NCBI RefSeq assembly: GCF_000158035.1
Contig: NZ_EQ973495.1
Span: 346,192-400,294 of the forward strand
DNA: 54,103 nucleotides
Direction: 5' to 3'
Origin: Bacteroides cellulosilyticus DSM 14838
GTDB lineage: Bacteria; Bacteroidota; Bacteroidia; Bacteroidales; Bacteroidaceae
Part shown: positions 24,570 through 33,717 of the stretch, piece after piece
How positions within the stretch are numbered: the stretch's first letter is position 1
Layout of the letters: each line of letters begins with the position of its first letter
The notes under the pieces: generated by a model
The model's input: the letters and a program-made list of their open reading frames with translations, nothing else
Database searches by the model: none
Told to the model about the DNA's origin: nothing
Translations under genes and position numbers: made by a program

Positions 24570-26525
24570 TCATCGAATCATACCGGCAAAGCCACCGTTC
24601 GGAAGAACTTTCACTTTTACCGTCCCATTTATATTTTCTACAGGCATATAATCAAAACTATCCTTATCTTTTCCATCTATAATCATAGTGAATGATTTAC
24701 CTTCACATCCGGCGGGCAAAGTAAATTCTATTTCACGCCCCTCTTCCTTACCACTGATACCGCCGATATACCATACATCACCGGAACGACGTGCCACAAC
24801 AGCATAATCAGCCGGATAACCAGCCAACAGAATGCTCTCATCCCAGGCAGCGGGTACTTCTTTCAGGAATTGTTTGGGTTGTTCCGGCAAAGAAAGATAA
24901 GATTCCGCCTTATCAGCAAAACATTGAAAACCGGATTCAAAGACTACTGCCAGAGCCAGCTGATGCCCCATAGTTGTCTTACGTATAGCAGGTATCCCCT
25001 GACGTACTTTATCAGAAAAAGTCACCGGAGTATAATCCATAGAACCGACCACATTGCGTGTGAAAGGTACAGTAGCATTGTGTTTTGCCGCCTGGTCGCA
25101 ACGTTCCTGACGTCCCAGAGTTTCTGCACCCCGGATAGCTTCCGTGGTCAGCATATTCGGATACGTACGTTCAAAGCCACGGGGTAAAGTGGCACCATGA
25201 AGATCTACCAGCAAATGACTGTCTGCCGCATCTTTCAGTAAAGCCGGATAAAGTTGAATAATACGTTGTTTGTCTGTATCAAAGAAATCGACCTTGATTC
25301 CTTTCACTCCTACTTCACTGATGCGTTTCATTTCTGCACGACGTAATTCAGGATCACTCATCAGACGATGTGTCGATACAGAATCTTTTTCACGTCCTGC
25401 ACCGGAATGGTACCATAACCAGACCCCCACTCCCTTTTGCTGTGCGTATTTCACGACATCTTCCATAGTGCCACCGTTGCCCATGTTTTGCCAGCCGGCA
25501 TCAATCAACATGTATTCCCAACCCATTTCAGCACTAAGATCCACATACTTCAGCTGTGCTTTATAATCACGGGGAGTACCGCCATTAGACCACCAACTCC
25601 AAGATGCGCGTCCTGCCTTTATCCAGGATTCATCATTCACTACAGACGCGGGATTCAGGTGTGAAATCATTTGTGTCTGGAATATAGTATTTAGATCATC
25701 TCCTATGATAATAGCACGCCAGGGAGTGAACCACGGTAATTCCGATACCGGTTCTACTGCATCCGGTACAATTGGTTCATCCGCCTCTGGGAAACGGATT
25801 TTATATGCTTTATCGGTTCCGGCATTATCAATATGAGTAGCAGGATATGAACCATCCAGATGGGCTTCCGTTATCATCATCCAGACTCCGCTGGTGTTGA
25901 ATAGCATAGGGAATGCCCAACCACGTCCATGTCCACATTCCGAACGGATATCTATTTCGCTCCGGCAATATTGTTCATAGCTTGGTTTGTGACGATCGTT
26001 CCAGTCATACGGATGTATCCACGCTTTTCCATTTACGGGTACGGCAAACTCTGTATGTTCGGCCTGGATAGTGTGCATTTGTCCATCTTCTCCGGGTAGT
26101 TCATAGCGGAAAGCCACCCCGTCATTATATACCCTTACGATCAAATTAAACTGCCTATTCTCTTTAGTACGGAAAGTAAAAGTCTGTTCACGACACTCAT
26201 CCGTAGTATTCATCTTCTTACCGGATTTTAGCTGATAAGCATTAGAGATATCTTTCACAGCAGAAGCGGAAACAAATTGTGCGTCTTTTCCATACTCACA
26301 ATTATCCATAACCAGCCCTAAAAGAGATTTCTCCATCGCCACTCCATCTTTATAAAAGACAGAGTAACTAAGCATTGTACTTCCATTTTCTTGTTTATTC
26401 TCCAAAGCAAACCGGACGTTGCTGTCTTTTGATACTAATTCCCAGGCATTAGGAGCCGTACAAGAAGTCATTAATACTGCAAACAGCAATAATGCTGTAT
26501 TCAATAGTTTTTTCATGGTATTCAT
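24570..26525 (-). CDS. GH97 glycosidase, retaining alpha-galactosidase type (lipoprotein)
   Basis: The 651-residue protein has a lipoprotein signal (LMTSC). It shows GH97 features: an N-terminal beta-supersandwich, a barrel with WSWWSNGG, LIDAGWQ, GVGVWLWYHSG, and the nucleophile Asp413 in IKVDFFD, followed by VDLHGA and a C-terminal beta-domain. In GH97 an Asp at this place marks the retaining subgroup, in which the Bacteroides thetaiotaomicron alpha-galactosidase BT1871 belongs, whereas SusB-type inverting members use glutamates. Alpha-galactosidase activity is therefore inferred. The gene is 19 nt after the second GH97 gene. Confidence 0.88.
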   Translation of the reverse strand: MNTMKKLLNTALLLFAVLMTSCTAPNAWELVSKDSNVRFALENKQENGSTMLSYSVFYKDGVAMEKSLLGLVMDNCEYGKDAQFVSASAVKDISNAYQLKSGKKMNTTDECREQTFTFRTKENRQFNLIVRVYNDGVAFRYELPGEDGQMHTIQAEHTEFAVPVNGKAWIHPYDWNDRHKPSYEQYCRSEIDIRSECGHGRGWAFPMLFNTSGVWMMITEAHLDGSYPATHIDNAGTDKAYKIRFPEADEPIVPDAVEPVSELPWFTPWRAIIIGDDLNTIFQTQMISHLNPASVVNDESWIKAGRASWSWWSNGGTPRDYKAQLKYVDLSAEMGWEYMLIDAGWQNMGNGGTMEDVVKYAQQKGVGVWLWYHSGAGREKDSVSTHRLMSDPELRRAEMKRISEVGVKGIKVDFFDTDKQRIIQLYPALLKDAADSHLLVDLHGATLPRGFERTYPNMLTTEAIRGAETLGRQERCDQAAKHNATVPFTRNVVGSMDYTPVTFSDKVRQGIPAIRKTTMGHQLALAVVFESGFQCFADKAESYLSLPEQPKQFLKEVPAAWDESILLAGYPADYAVVARRSGDVWYIGGISGKEEGREIEFTLPAGCEGKSFTMIIDGKDKDSFDYMPVENINGTVKVKVLPNGGFAGMIR

Positions 26526-26544
26526 CTTTTTGTATAATCACTAA

Positions 26545-28452
26545 TTATTCTTTAGGGGTAAACATCACAATATATCCGCCGCCTACACGCATACGCCCTG
26601 TAAGAGTATCCGTATTCCGGCAGAACACACGTTCTATCTTAATAGAAGCCGCATCAGCAGGGCGATCATTCAACACCATCCCTTCATACCAGCCATCACC
26701 CAAAAACGACAAAGGGAATTGTAAGGAATGCTCATTTTGTCCATTCAGAACTGCCAGAAACCAAGTCTTGCCACTTCTACGTGCAAACGCAGCAACTTCA
26801 CCTATTCGACTAGACGGTAACACTACTGTTTCATCCCAAGTTGCGGGTATCTGCTTCAGTAATTTTACCGCCGGATTATCCAGCATTGTTTTCGGGTGCG
26901 AACCGAAGAATATGACAGAAGAATTAAATACAAGGGCAGTAGCAATCTGATGTACCCACGAGGTTTCCAGGCGGCGCTCTCCAAAAACAACAGGCGTATA
27001 ATCTCCTGCTCCTGCTATCAAACGCGTAAAAGGTAACGTAGTGTTATGTGTACTCCATTCATACTGGTTTTTACCATATTCTAAACCACGAATACCTTCG
27101 CGACTCATTTCATTCGGCCATGTACGTACCTCTCCTGCCGGTTTATTGCTTCCATGAATATTAAGCATCAATTTATACTCTGCTGCTTCCTTCAAACAAG
27201 CCTGATATAAGTCAATGAACTCTTTGGATTCGTGTGAGAAAGCATCCAACTTCAGACCAACAACCCCCAAACGATGGCAACGTTCAAACAATTCTTTCCG
27301 TTTCTGAGGATCACGCATATCCCGACCATGACGCCATAGCCAAATCTTCACTCCGAACTGAGAAGAATAATCTACCAAATCTTTTAGCTGCTCATCCGTC
27401 CAACGATACCAGAAAGCATCTACCGTATTATATTCAAATCCCAATTCTCCTGCAGCTTTAGAAAATTCTTTCATTCCTTCCACAGTTCGTACTCCACCAT
27501 CCAACCAGCACCACACGGAACGTCCCGGTTTTATCCAGTCTGTCTGTATTCCTTTAGGAAATAACCGTTTATCAGGCACAGGGGCTAAATTGGTAATCAA
27601 ATCCGAATTTACCAGCTCATTCAAATCACCGGCTATTATAATGGTACGCCAAGGAGTGGTAATCGTACCGGCAAGAGTAGCCGGTTGTGACAATCGCTGT
27701 GCCTCCGCCAAACTATAATCATGAGCAAAAGGATATCCGGCTGGTTGTGCATGCCCTAATTTTGTTTCAAAACCATTCTTGCCATTTGCCTGCAAAGACA
27801 TCCCTGCATAATTCATTAAAGCAGATTCCGTAATGCAAAGATATCCGGTCTTTCCAGGTAATTGCACCGTTACGGGAGGAGCCGCCCATTCTCCCTGCAT
27901 TATCTCAGAGATTTCTTTCTTCTGGTGAATACCTTCATAATGACAGTACATATCATGATACCACACAATACTTCCCTTTGGCAATGTAAATATAGTGTGC
28001 TCATCGGGAACTCTCATCTCCCCTTGCTTCCCGGGAAGTATTATCCGAAAAGCAACACCATCATTATAAACTCTCGCCTCTATAGTAAAATTTATCTTTA
28101 AAATCGTATTCTGCAATTTGAAAGTCCGTCCATTACTCTTGTCTACAGCAAGAGAATGGCTTCCCCGAATAGGATATGTATTATCTGTCTTATAACTATC
28201 CGATGATAATATATCCACAGAATTACAGAGTTCTGAACCATCGATAGTAAAACGTATGGGTGCCTCATCCAATACATTTACTCCGTTTTTTTCTACCTCA
28301 TAATAAAGCGACTTTTCCTTCAGTTTCAATGATAAAGAAACAGAACCATCCGGACTGGTAACAGGAAACAGTGTCTGTGTCTGAGCATTGACAGAAACCA
28401 ATGCACAAATTCCAACTAATATTGCACTAATAGTCCTTCGCATATTCATCAT
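26545..28452 (-). CDS. GH97 glycosidase, second copy
   Basis: The 635 residues begin with a signal peptide (ALVSVNAQ). GH97 blocks include VWCWLDGGV, EYNTVDAFWYRW, KIWLWRHGRD, GLKLDAFSHES with Asp403 at the nucleophile place, and LNIHGSNKPAGE. It is clearly a paralogue of its downstream neighbour but diverged: the motif after the nucleophile is AFSHE rather than FFDTD, so specificity probably differs. It overlaps the upstream GH28 stop by 4 nt, showing coupled translation. Confidence 0.88.
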   Translation of the reverse strand: MMNMRRTISAILVGICALVSVNAQTQTLFPVTSPDGSVSLSLKLKEKSLYYEVEKNGVNVLDEAPIRFTIDGSELCNSVDILSSDSYKTDNTYPIRGSHSLAVDKSNGRTFKLQNTILKINFTIEARVYNDGVAFRIILPGKQGEMRVPDEHTIFTLPKGSIVWYHDMYCHYEGIHQKKEISEIMQGEWAAPPVTVQLPGKTGYLCITESALMNYAGMSLQANGKNGFETKLGHAQPAGYPFAHDYSLAEAQRLSQPATLAGTITTPWRTIIIAGDLNELVNSDLITNLAPVPDKRLFPKGIQTDWIKPGRSVWCWLDGGVRTVEGMKEFSKAAGELGFEYNTVDAFWYRWTDEQLKDLVDYSSQFGVKIWLWRHGRDMRDPQKRKELFERCHRLGVVGLKLDAFSHESKEFIDLYQACLKEAAEYKLMLNIHGSNKPAGEVRTWPNEMSREGIRGLEYGKNQYEWSTHNTTLPFTRLIAGAGDYTPVVFGERRLETSWVHQIATALVFNSSVIFFGSHPKTMLDNPAVKLLKQIPATWDETVVLPSSRIGEVAAFARRSGKTWFLAVLNGQNEHSLQFPLSFLGDGWYEGMVLNDRPADAASIKIERVFCRNTDTLTGRMRVGGGYIVMFTPKE

Positions 28453-29822
28453 TTATATATTTGTATATCCCCATCTTCACAAATAATCTCCGGACGGGCA
28501 TCGGGGTTCTTCAACTCAAACGTAATATTCTTCAGTTTCAACCCTTTCACGTGGCGTGCCCATACTCCGTATGCCGGAATCTTAGGACCGAAAGTCTTTA
28601 CCTCCGGGTATTTATCTATAGCTTCAGGTACCTGAGACAAGGCATCCTCAGGAGTTCCTGTACCCAATAAACGAATATGAATATTTTCCAAAGTCAGGTT
28701 TGTAATATAATGTCCCGGAATACCCGTAATCAGAATACCGGAAGGAGGTGTCAGTTGAGCCTTATCGGCAGCCACCGCTTTTACATTACGGATTATCACA
28801 TTTTCAAAGACACCGATAGGCTGCTGGGTGTCTTCCTGTTTACGGAATACACTCAGACGGGCACCCAAACGAAATAGCATCGGCGTACGTACTTCGTCCA
28901 TTGTGATATCAGAGATTTCCACATTACGTAAATGGGCTCCATCTACGGAGAATAACTTAATACCTCCATTCTTAGTGTCGTAAATATGACAATTGCTGAT
29001 CTTGATGTTCTCAAATCCTGCCATAGATTCTGTTCCCATCTTGATACCTGCCTGATTACTTTTCAACTTCATGTCCGTAACAATGATGTCATCACATCCC
29101 ATTTTACTGGCAGTAGTCTTGAAGCATAGAGCATCGTCACCACTGACAATATCACAATTACTAATGCGTACATGTTGGCAACCATCAATATTAATTCCAT
29201 CGTTGTGAGCTACTCCAAAGCTACGTATCGTCACATTATGGATATTCACATTCCGACATTGGAAATAATGGGAAGTCCAGGCACCTGCATATTTTAAAGT
29301 AACTCCTTCCACGCGTACACCTTCGCAACGCACCCAGCGAAGCAAGAAAGGACGCAATCCCCAACGCTGTCCTTCCGGACGGGTATCTACTTTTATATGC
29401 CGTTCTTTCAAAGCCGAACCTTGCCCATCGATAGCACCTTCGCCCTCCAATGCCACATTTTTAGCATCCACCGCTACCAGCAATGCCCAACCGACATCGA
29501 TACCCAGGCCTTCCGTAAAAGGATCAAGGTTATCATAAGCTTTATAATCGGTAGTACCTAGAATAAGGGCATCTTTCTCCAAATGCAAAGTCACATTATC
29601 TTTTAGCACGATAGTAGCCGACAAATAGGTTCCGGCAGGCACAAGTACCGTTCCACCACCCGCTTTATGACAAGCATCAATTGCTTTCTGGATGGCAGGC
29701 GAGTCCATCTTTTTGCCATTTCCCCGCGCACCGTACTTCTTTACATTAAATGTTTCAGCCTGCAACGTAAATGGCAGAACAAGCAACATCAACAACAGTA
29801 ATAAGTTCTTTTTCGTTTTCAT
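28449..29822 (-). CDS. GH28 polygalacturonase-like glycosidase
   Basis: The 457-residue protein has a signal peptide (LPFTLQA) and a right-handed parallel beta-helix. The GH28 acidic residues are present: Asp208 in NDGIN and Asp229-Asp230 in GDDALCFK. The usual downstream GHG and RIK motifs are replaced by NQAGIKMGTE, so substrate binding differs from standard endo-polygalacturonases. An exo-acting enzyme on galacturonate or rhamnogalacturonan-type linkages is likely. It lies 20 nt after the longer DUF362 gene. Confidence 0.88.
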   Translation of the reverse strand: MKTKKNLLLLLMLLVLPFTLQAETFNVKKYGARGNGKKMDSPAIQKAIDACHKAGGGTVLVPAGTYLSATIVLKDNVTLHLEKDALILGTTDYKAYDNLDPFTEGLGIDVGWALLVAVDAKNVALEGEGAIDGQGSALKERHIKVDTRPEGQRWGLRPFLLRWVRCEGVRVEGVTLKYAGAWTSHYFQCRNVNIHNVTIRSFGVAHNDGINIDGCQHVRISNCDIVSGDDALCFKTTASKMGCDDIIVTDMKLKSNQAGIKMGTESMAGFENIKISNCHIYDTKNGGIKLFSVDGAHLRNVEISDITMDEVRTPMLFRLGARLSVFRKQEDTQQPIGVFENVIIRNVKAVAADKAQLTPPSGILITGIPGHYITNLTLENIHIRLLGTGTPEDALSQVPEAIDKYPEVKTFGPKIPAYGVWARHVKGLKLKNITFELKNPDARPEIICEDGDIQIYK

Positions 29823-29842
29823 GATTAGTATATGTAAGTTAA

Positions 29843-32023
29843 CTATTTAATTTCCTTTGCAATATTCACTGTATATATCCTATTACTTCGCCGCCCGGGG
29901 TGTTCTAAACGCAACTCATTGGTACCTTTTGCCAACGCTACAGGGAACACAAACTCTCTGCGTTTCTCACCAAATGTAGCCAAATAACCGATATTCTCAC
30001 TGATTTTCTCCCCATTAATATATAAGTAAGAGGGAACCGGATTGCCACCCGCATAAGATACTATCAAATAATATTCACCTTTATGTGGAATATTTACTTT
30101 CCAACTCACACTTCCTTCAGAACTGCCTTTTTCACCTTTGAATTCTACCGAACCATCCTCATTTAGGGATGCAGATCCCTGTCTTTCCATATCTTTAGCC
30201 TGGCATATCTCTATATTCTCCAAACGACGTACCACTACACGTTGTGAAGACGTTACTTTTCCATTTGCCAAAGTTTTCAGATCAAACTCAGTCGTCTTAG
30301 AAATTGACAAAGGAATAATACCTTCTGCATCTTCCAAACGTTTACCATTCAATCGCACTTCCTCTGCATGAGAGGTTTTATAATGCAAAGCATTCTCATC
30401 TGCGTAGAAGTATTCTATTGCCGGACGTTTTTCATTCAACGGAACTCTGTATAATTCGATTCCTTTACCTGTACCCAAATTACGGCTGTACATCCGATGC
30501 GTCGGATTATTCCAATGCTCATGTACGCCCAAACTACCTTGCTCTTTTCCAATATAAGCTATCCCCGAAGGAGGATTCCCTATATTTGCCGCCTCATGAA
30601 GAAAATTGTCGGCATTGGCACATAAAGGAAGTTCCGAATAAATGAAATCAAGTACCACTGATTCGATAGCAACCTGATCATTGGAAGCCAGAAAACTGGA
30701 AGTCCAGCCATTATTGAACGGAGGAAGCCGGAAACGTACCGCTTTCCCATTATGCTTGGGATTTACGTACATAGCATCCACCAGATACACCAAGGTATTT
30801 CCACCTATACGCTCGTGAGCCATCAGATCGACAATGCTATTATAAGTGCCCATACCACGGAAAGAAGACCAGTCACGAATAGAAAGATGCAAGGGCGGCA
30901 CATTGCCTATGGAACCGAACTGATTCTTACCGGTAGCAGTTATAGCTGTCTGTCCGGCACTGTCCCGCCATTTATCGGTCGGTTCAGAGTGTCTTTTCAT
31001 CAATGCCATGTTAATCATATAGTCGGCCTCGTAAGCCGCACGTGCCAAGCTTCTGGCACCTGCATCGGTAATCTCACTGGAATAACGAATTACATCGGGA
31101 ACAAATCCTCCCCAATTCTGATAATTGACATTTGGATAAACCGGCTGTACATAATCGTAAACAGCCGAAATGCCTCGACGCTGTGCATCATATACCGTAA
31201 TACAGTTCTGAGGAACCTTCATGATATCTACCAATTGATGCAACAAAGAATACACTGACTGTGGAGTAGCATCAATGATATTAGTTCCACCATTGTCATT
31301 CAGATTGATTTTGATAGCAATCTTCTCACCTTTCTTATACTTTATTGCACCTTTACCTTTCTTATAATTAAAAGTCCTGAACAGTTCATCCCATGCCTTA
31401 TCAATCGTATTCTGGCGGGTCAGCGCAATAATCACTCCCTCCATCATATCATCAACCCGTGTCTGGCTATTATTATCCGGATCCGAATAAAGTCCTCTTT
31501 TTCCATCCCAGGCAGCCGCCTTCGGATCATGTGCCCATGCCACCCGCCCCGGATGAATTCCTCTGGCTACTCCCATCGGAGTGTTGGGGGCATCAATAGG
31601 CACAAAACGTCCCATATCAGTACCATTATCTATCTGCTTACGAATGACCTGCCCCATCAGAGAATTATCCACTGACATTATATATAATGTACCCGATAAT
31701 AATATACCGACCGCCAATACGGACACCCCCATATAGAACCGACGGGAATGCCACAAAAGTTTGAAACGTTTCCATGTACCAAATCCAACCAATGTGCTAC
31801 TGATAAAAGCTACAAAAGAAAAAGCGATAGGAGCAGCGATTTGCTGACAGGGATATTCTATTCTGGAAGGTTTGGGTACAACACGTATCAGAAACCAAAT
31901 CAAAGCTGCTAACCCGAACAGAGGAAAGCAAATCTTCAAAACAACATTTTTCTTGTTGATTCCAACAATCCGTCCACTCTTCGGACAAGTCTTAAAGAAC
32001 CATTTTTTTATTTTTGTATTCAT
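29843..32023 (-). CDS. DUF362 membrane protein with C-terminal binding module
   Basis: The 726 residues have three membrane segments (about 28-47, 66-86 and 97-118), then a DUF362 domain (about 135-520; YKKGEKIAIKINLND, ADYMINMALMKRH, FLASNDQVAIESV, GSLGVHEHWNN). A C-terminal beta-sandwich (about 600-726; GEYYLIVSYAGG, GTNELRLEHPG) resembles carbohydrate-binding modules of the CBM6/35 kind. No iron-sulfur cysteines are seen. The number of membrane spans places the large domain outside the cytoplasm if the N-terminus is inside. It has its own promoter at 32058-32065 and leads the rest of the enzyme operon. Function unknown. Confidence 0.8.
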   Translation of the reverse strand: MNTKIKKWFFKTCPKSGRIVGINKKNVVLKICFPLFGLAALIWFLIRVVPKPSRIEYPCQQIAAPIAFSFVAFISSTLVGFGTWKRFKLLWHSRRFYMGVSVLAVGILLSGTLYIMSVDNSLMGQVIRKQIDNGTDMGRFVPIDAPNTPMGVARGIHPGRVAWAHDPKAAAWDGKRGLYSDPDNNSQTRVDDMMEGVIIALTRQNTIDKAWDELFRTFNYKKGKGAIKYKKGEKIAIKINLNDNGGTNIIDATPQSVYSLLHQLVDIMKVPQNCITVYDAQRRGISAVYDYVQPVYPNVNYQNWGGFVPDVIRYSSEITDAGARSLARAAYEADYMINMALMKRHSEPTDKWRDSAGQTAITATGKNQFGSIGNVPPLHLSIRDWSSFRGMGTYNSIVDLMAHERIGGNTLVYLVDAMYVNPKHNGKAVRFRLPPFNNGWTSSFLASNDQVAIESVVLDFIYSELPLCANADNFLHEAANIGNPPSGIAYIGKEQGSLGVHEHWNNPTHRMYSRNLGTGKGIELYRVPLNEKRPAIEYFYADENALHYKTSHAEEVRLNGKRLEDAEGIIPLSISKTTEFDLKTLANGKVTSSQRVVVRRLENIEICQAKDMERQGSASLNEDGSVEFKGEKGSSEGSVSWKVNIPHKGEYYLIVSYAGGNPVPSYLYINGEKISENIGYLATFGEKRREFVFPVALAKGTNELRLEHPGRRSNRIYTVNIAKEIK

Positions 32024-32057
32024 TTCATTAGATATAAAGGATCATCTTTCATGGTTA

Positions 32058-32065
32058 CAAAAATA
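32058..32065 (-). promoter_or_regulatory. internal -7 box TATTTTTG
   Basis: Exact TAnnTTTG match 34 nt before the DUF362 start at 32023, directly after a terminator hairpin. It would drive the genes from 32023 to 18160 separately from the upstream part of the locus. Confidence 0.6.
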
Positions 32066-32072
32066 GGCAGAT

Positions 32073-32122
32073 AAAAAAGAGACGATTATCAGTATTCCAT
32101 CAAATACTTGAAAAATCGTCTC
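32073..32122 (-). terminator. intrinsic terminator between the two DUF362 genes
   Basis: GAGACGATT (32079-32087) pairs perfectly with AATCGTCTC (32114-32122). An inner AGTATT/AATACT pair extends it. On the minus strand a run of six T (32078-32073) follows. It lies 18 nt after the stop codon at 32141. Confidence 0.75.
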
Positions 32123-32140
32123 AACCAAGCAGACAGTATC

Positions 32141-33715
32141 TTATTTATGTAAATAGACTAACTCTATTCCAATGTCTTTCCCCATATTACGGCTATATTT
32201 CTTTTCTTCCGGATTGTTCCAATGTTCCAAGACTCCAAGGCTGCCTACTCCTGTGCCATCTCTTTCCGGATCATAGAAAGTAGTGGACAACGGGCGGTCT
32301 GCCAGAGCAGCTTCCACCAGATACATATCGCAATAATCCACATCGGCCATACGCGGAAACTCTGCACTCAAGAAATCAATACCCACCGCATCAATGGCTA
32401 CCGGATCCTGGGAAGCCAGCAATGAGCAAGGCCAGTCTCCATTAAACGGTGACATCTTCCATTTACCTGAAGGCGTCCCATTCACCTTTTCCGAACCGTA
32501 CAAGCCATCTATCAGAAAGAGCATTGTCTTTTGTCCCAGATCCTTATGTGCGATATAATCGGTAAAGGTCATATAGCGCGGTTTTCCACCGCGGTCCTGA
32601 TTGAAATTGTTATGCTGATTTTTACGGAAGTCCCGGTTGATGTCCGTCACTCCATACCAGTTTTTCGCACAGAGTGTTACCCCCTGCCCGCCATGTCCTT
32701 TCAGCAATGCCATATTTATCAGATAATCAGCCTCAATTGCACAGTTTGCCAATCCTCTCGCTAAACGGCCATTATCAGCTGAATACGGAATTGCATCTGC
32801 TGTATAAGTCGATTGGGTACGCCCGTTTCCTCCTTCATTATCCAGATATACAACACCGGGGAATTCGGCATGACATTTATCATAAAGAGCTTTCGTAATA
32901 AAACGACTGGCATCAAATACTGTGATTTGCTCCTGAGGCACTCCACCGTCATTCACCAAACTACGAAGCAAGGCAAGCGTCAGATGCGGAGAAGCATTCA
33001 ACTGTTCACAATCTTCATGGGAGAAAGTATTATTCTGATTAATCTTGATAGCAATCCTTTCTCCTTTCTTATATCCACGTTTTCCTCTACCATGCTGCTG
33101 ATTGAAATAAAGAAAAAGAGATTTCCAAGCCACCTTTTCTTTCTTTTCTCCGGTCAAAGACAAGAGAGACTGGTTTAGAAGCCAGTCGGCATCTGCCTGA
33201 TTATTCCAGCGATCTTCAAACCAAAAACCGTCTCCTTTCTCCCATGTAGCGGCACCCGGTGCATGAGTCCATACCACCCGTCCCGGATAAATACCTTTCG
33301 CCTCTCCTACCGGATTATTCTTTCCCCATGCCATACGGGGTTCTCTCACCGGAAGAACAGTTTGAGCTAACAGTTCAGTACTGTTTTCTACCAACATCAA
33401 AGTTCCGAAAAAACAAAGACCTGCAAATGCAAAGACTCCTATTGCCATTTTCCGGTTATGAAATGCTTCACGCAACTTACGCAGACTCACCCAAACTCCC
33501 GTGAACGAGAGTAAGTACATGACAAATGCAGACATCAGCGGCGCCGCTGTCTGCATACATGGATAGTTGGCACGGGAAGGCTTCGGAATAACCCGTACCA
33601 GAAACCAGATAGTAGAAAAAAGACCGAGTCCCCAGAAGAGGAAGATTCGCATCCCCCTGGAGGAAAATTCCTCTTTCTCGATCTTTTCTTTAAAATATAA
33701 ATAGATACGCTTCAT
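32141..33715 (-). CDS. DUF362 membrane protein, shorter copy
   Basis: This 524-residue protein is a paralogue of the next gene downstream. It has three membrane segments (about 23-43, 56-77 and 88-108), with the shared linker PKPSRxxYPCxQxAAP after the first, and then DUF362 (YKKGERIAIKINQNN, ADYLINMALLKGHG, LLASQDPVAIDAVGIDF, GSLGVLEHWNNPEEKKYSRN). It lacks the C-terminal binding module. It begins 2 nt after the long GH28 stop and is followed by a terminator. DUF362 proteins are found in several Bacteroides polysaccharide loci, but the role is not known. Confidence 0.8.
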   Translation of the reverse strand: MKRIYLYFKEKIEKEEFSSRGMRIFLFWGLGLFSTIWFLVRVIPKPSRANYPCMQTAAPLMSAFVMYLLSFTGVWVSLRKLREAFHNRKMAIGVFAFAGLCFFGTLMLVENSTELLAQTVLPVREPRMAWGKNNPVGEAKGIYPGRVVWTHAPGAATWEKGDGFWFEDRWNNQADADWLLNQSLLSLTGEKKEKVAWKSLFLYFNQQHGRGKRGYKKGERIAIKINQNNTFSHEDCEQLNASPHLTLALLRSLVNDGGVPQEQITVFDASRFITKALYDKCHAEFPGVVYLDNEGGNGRTQSTYTADAIPYSADNGRLARGLANCAIEADYLINMALLKGHGGQGVTLCAKNWYGVTDINRDFRKNQHNNFNQDRGGKPRYMTFTDYIAHKDLGQKTMLFLIDGLYGSEKVNGTPSGKWKMSPFNGDWPCSLLASQDPVAIDAVGIDFLSAEFPRMADVDYCDMYLVEAALADRPLSTTFYDPERDGTGVGSLGVLEHWNNPEEKKYSRNMGKDIGIELVYLHK

Positions 33716-33717
33716 CT

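Noticed and set aside
32079..32124. TTGAGACG in the internal terminator as a further HTCS half-site
   Set aside because: The match is part of the terminator stem and has no 22-bp-spaced partner, so chance is the simpler view.
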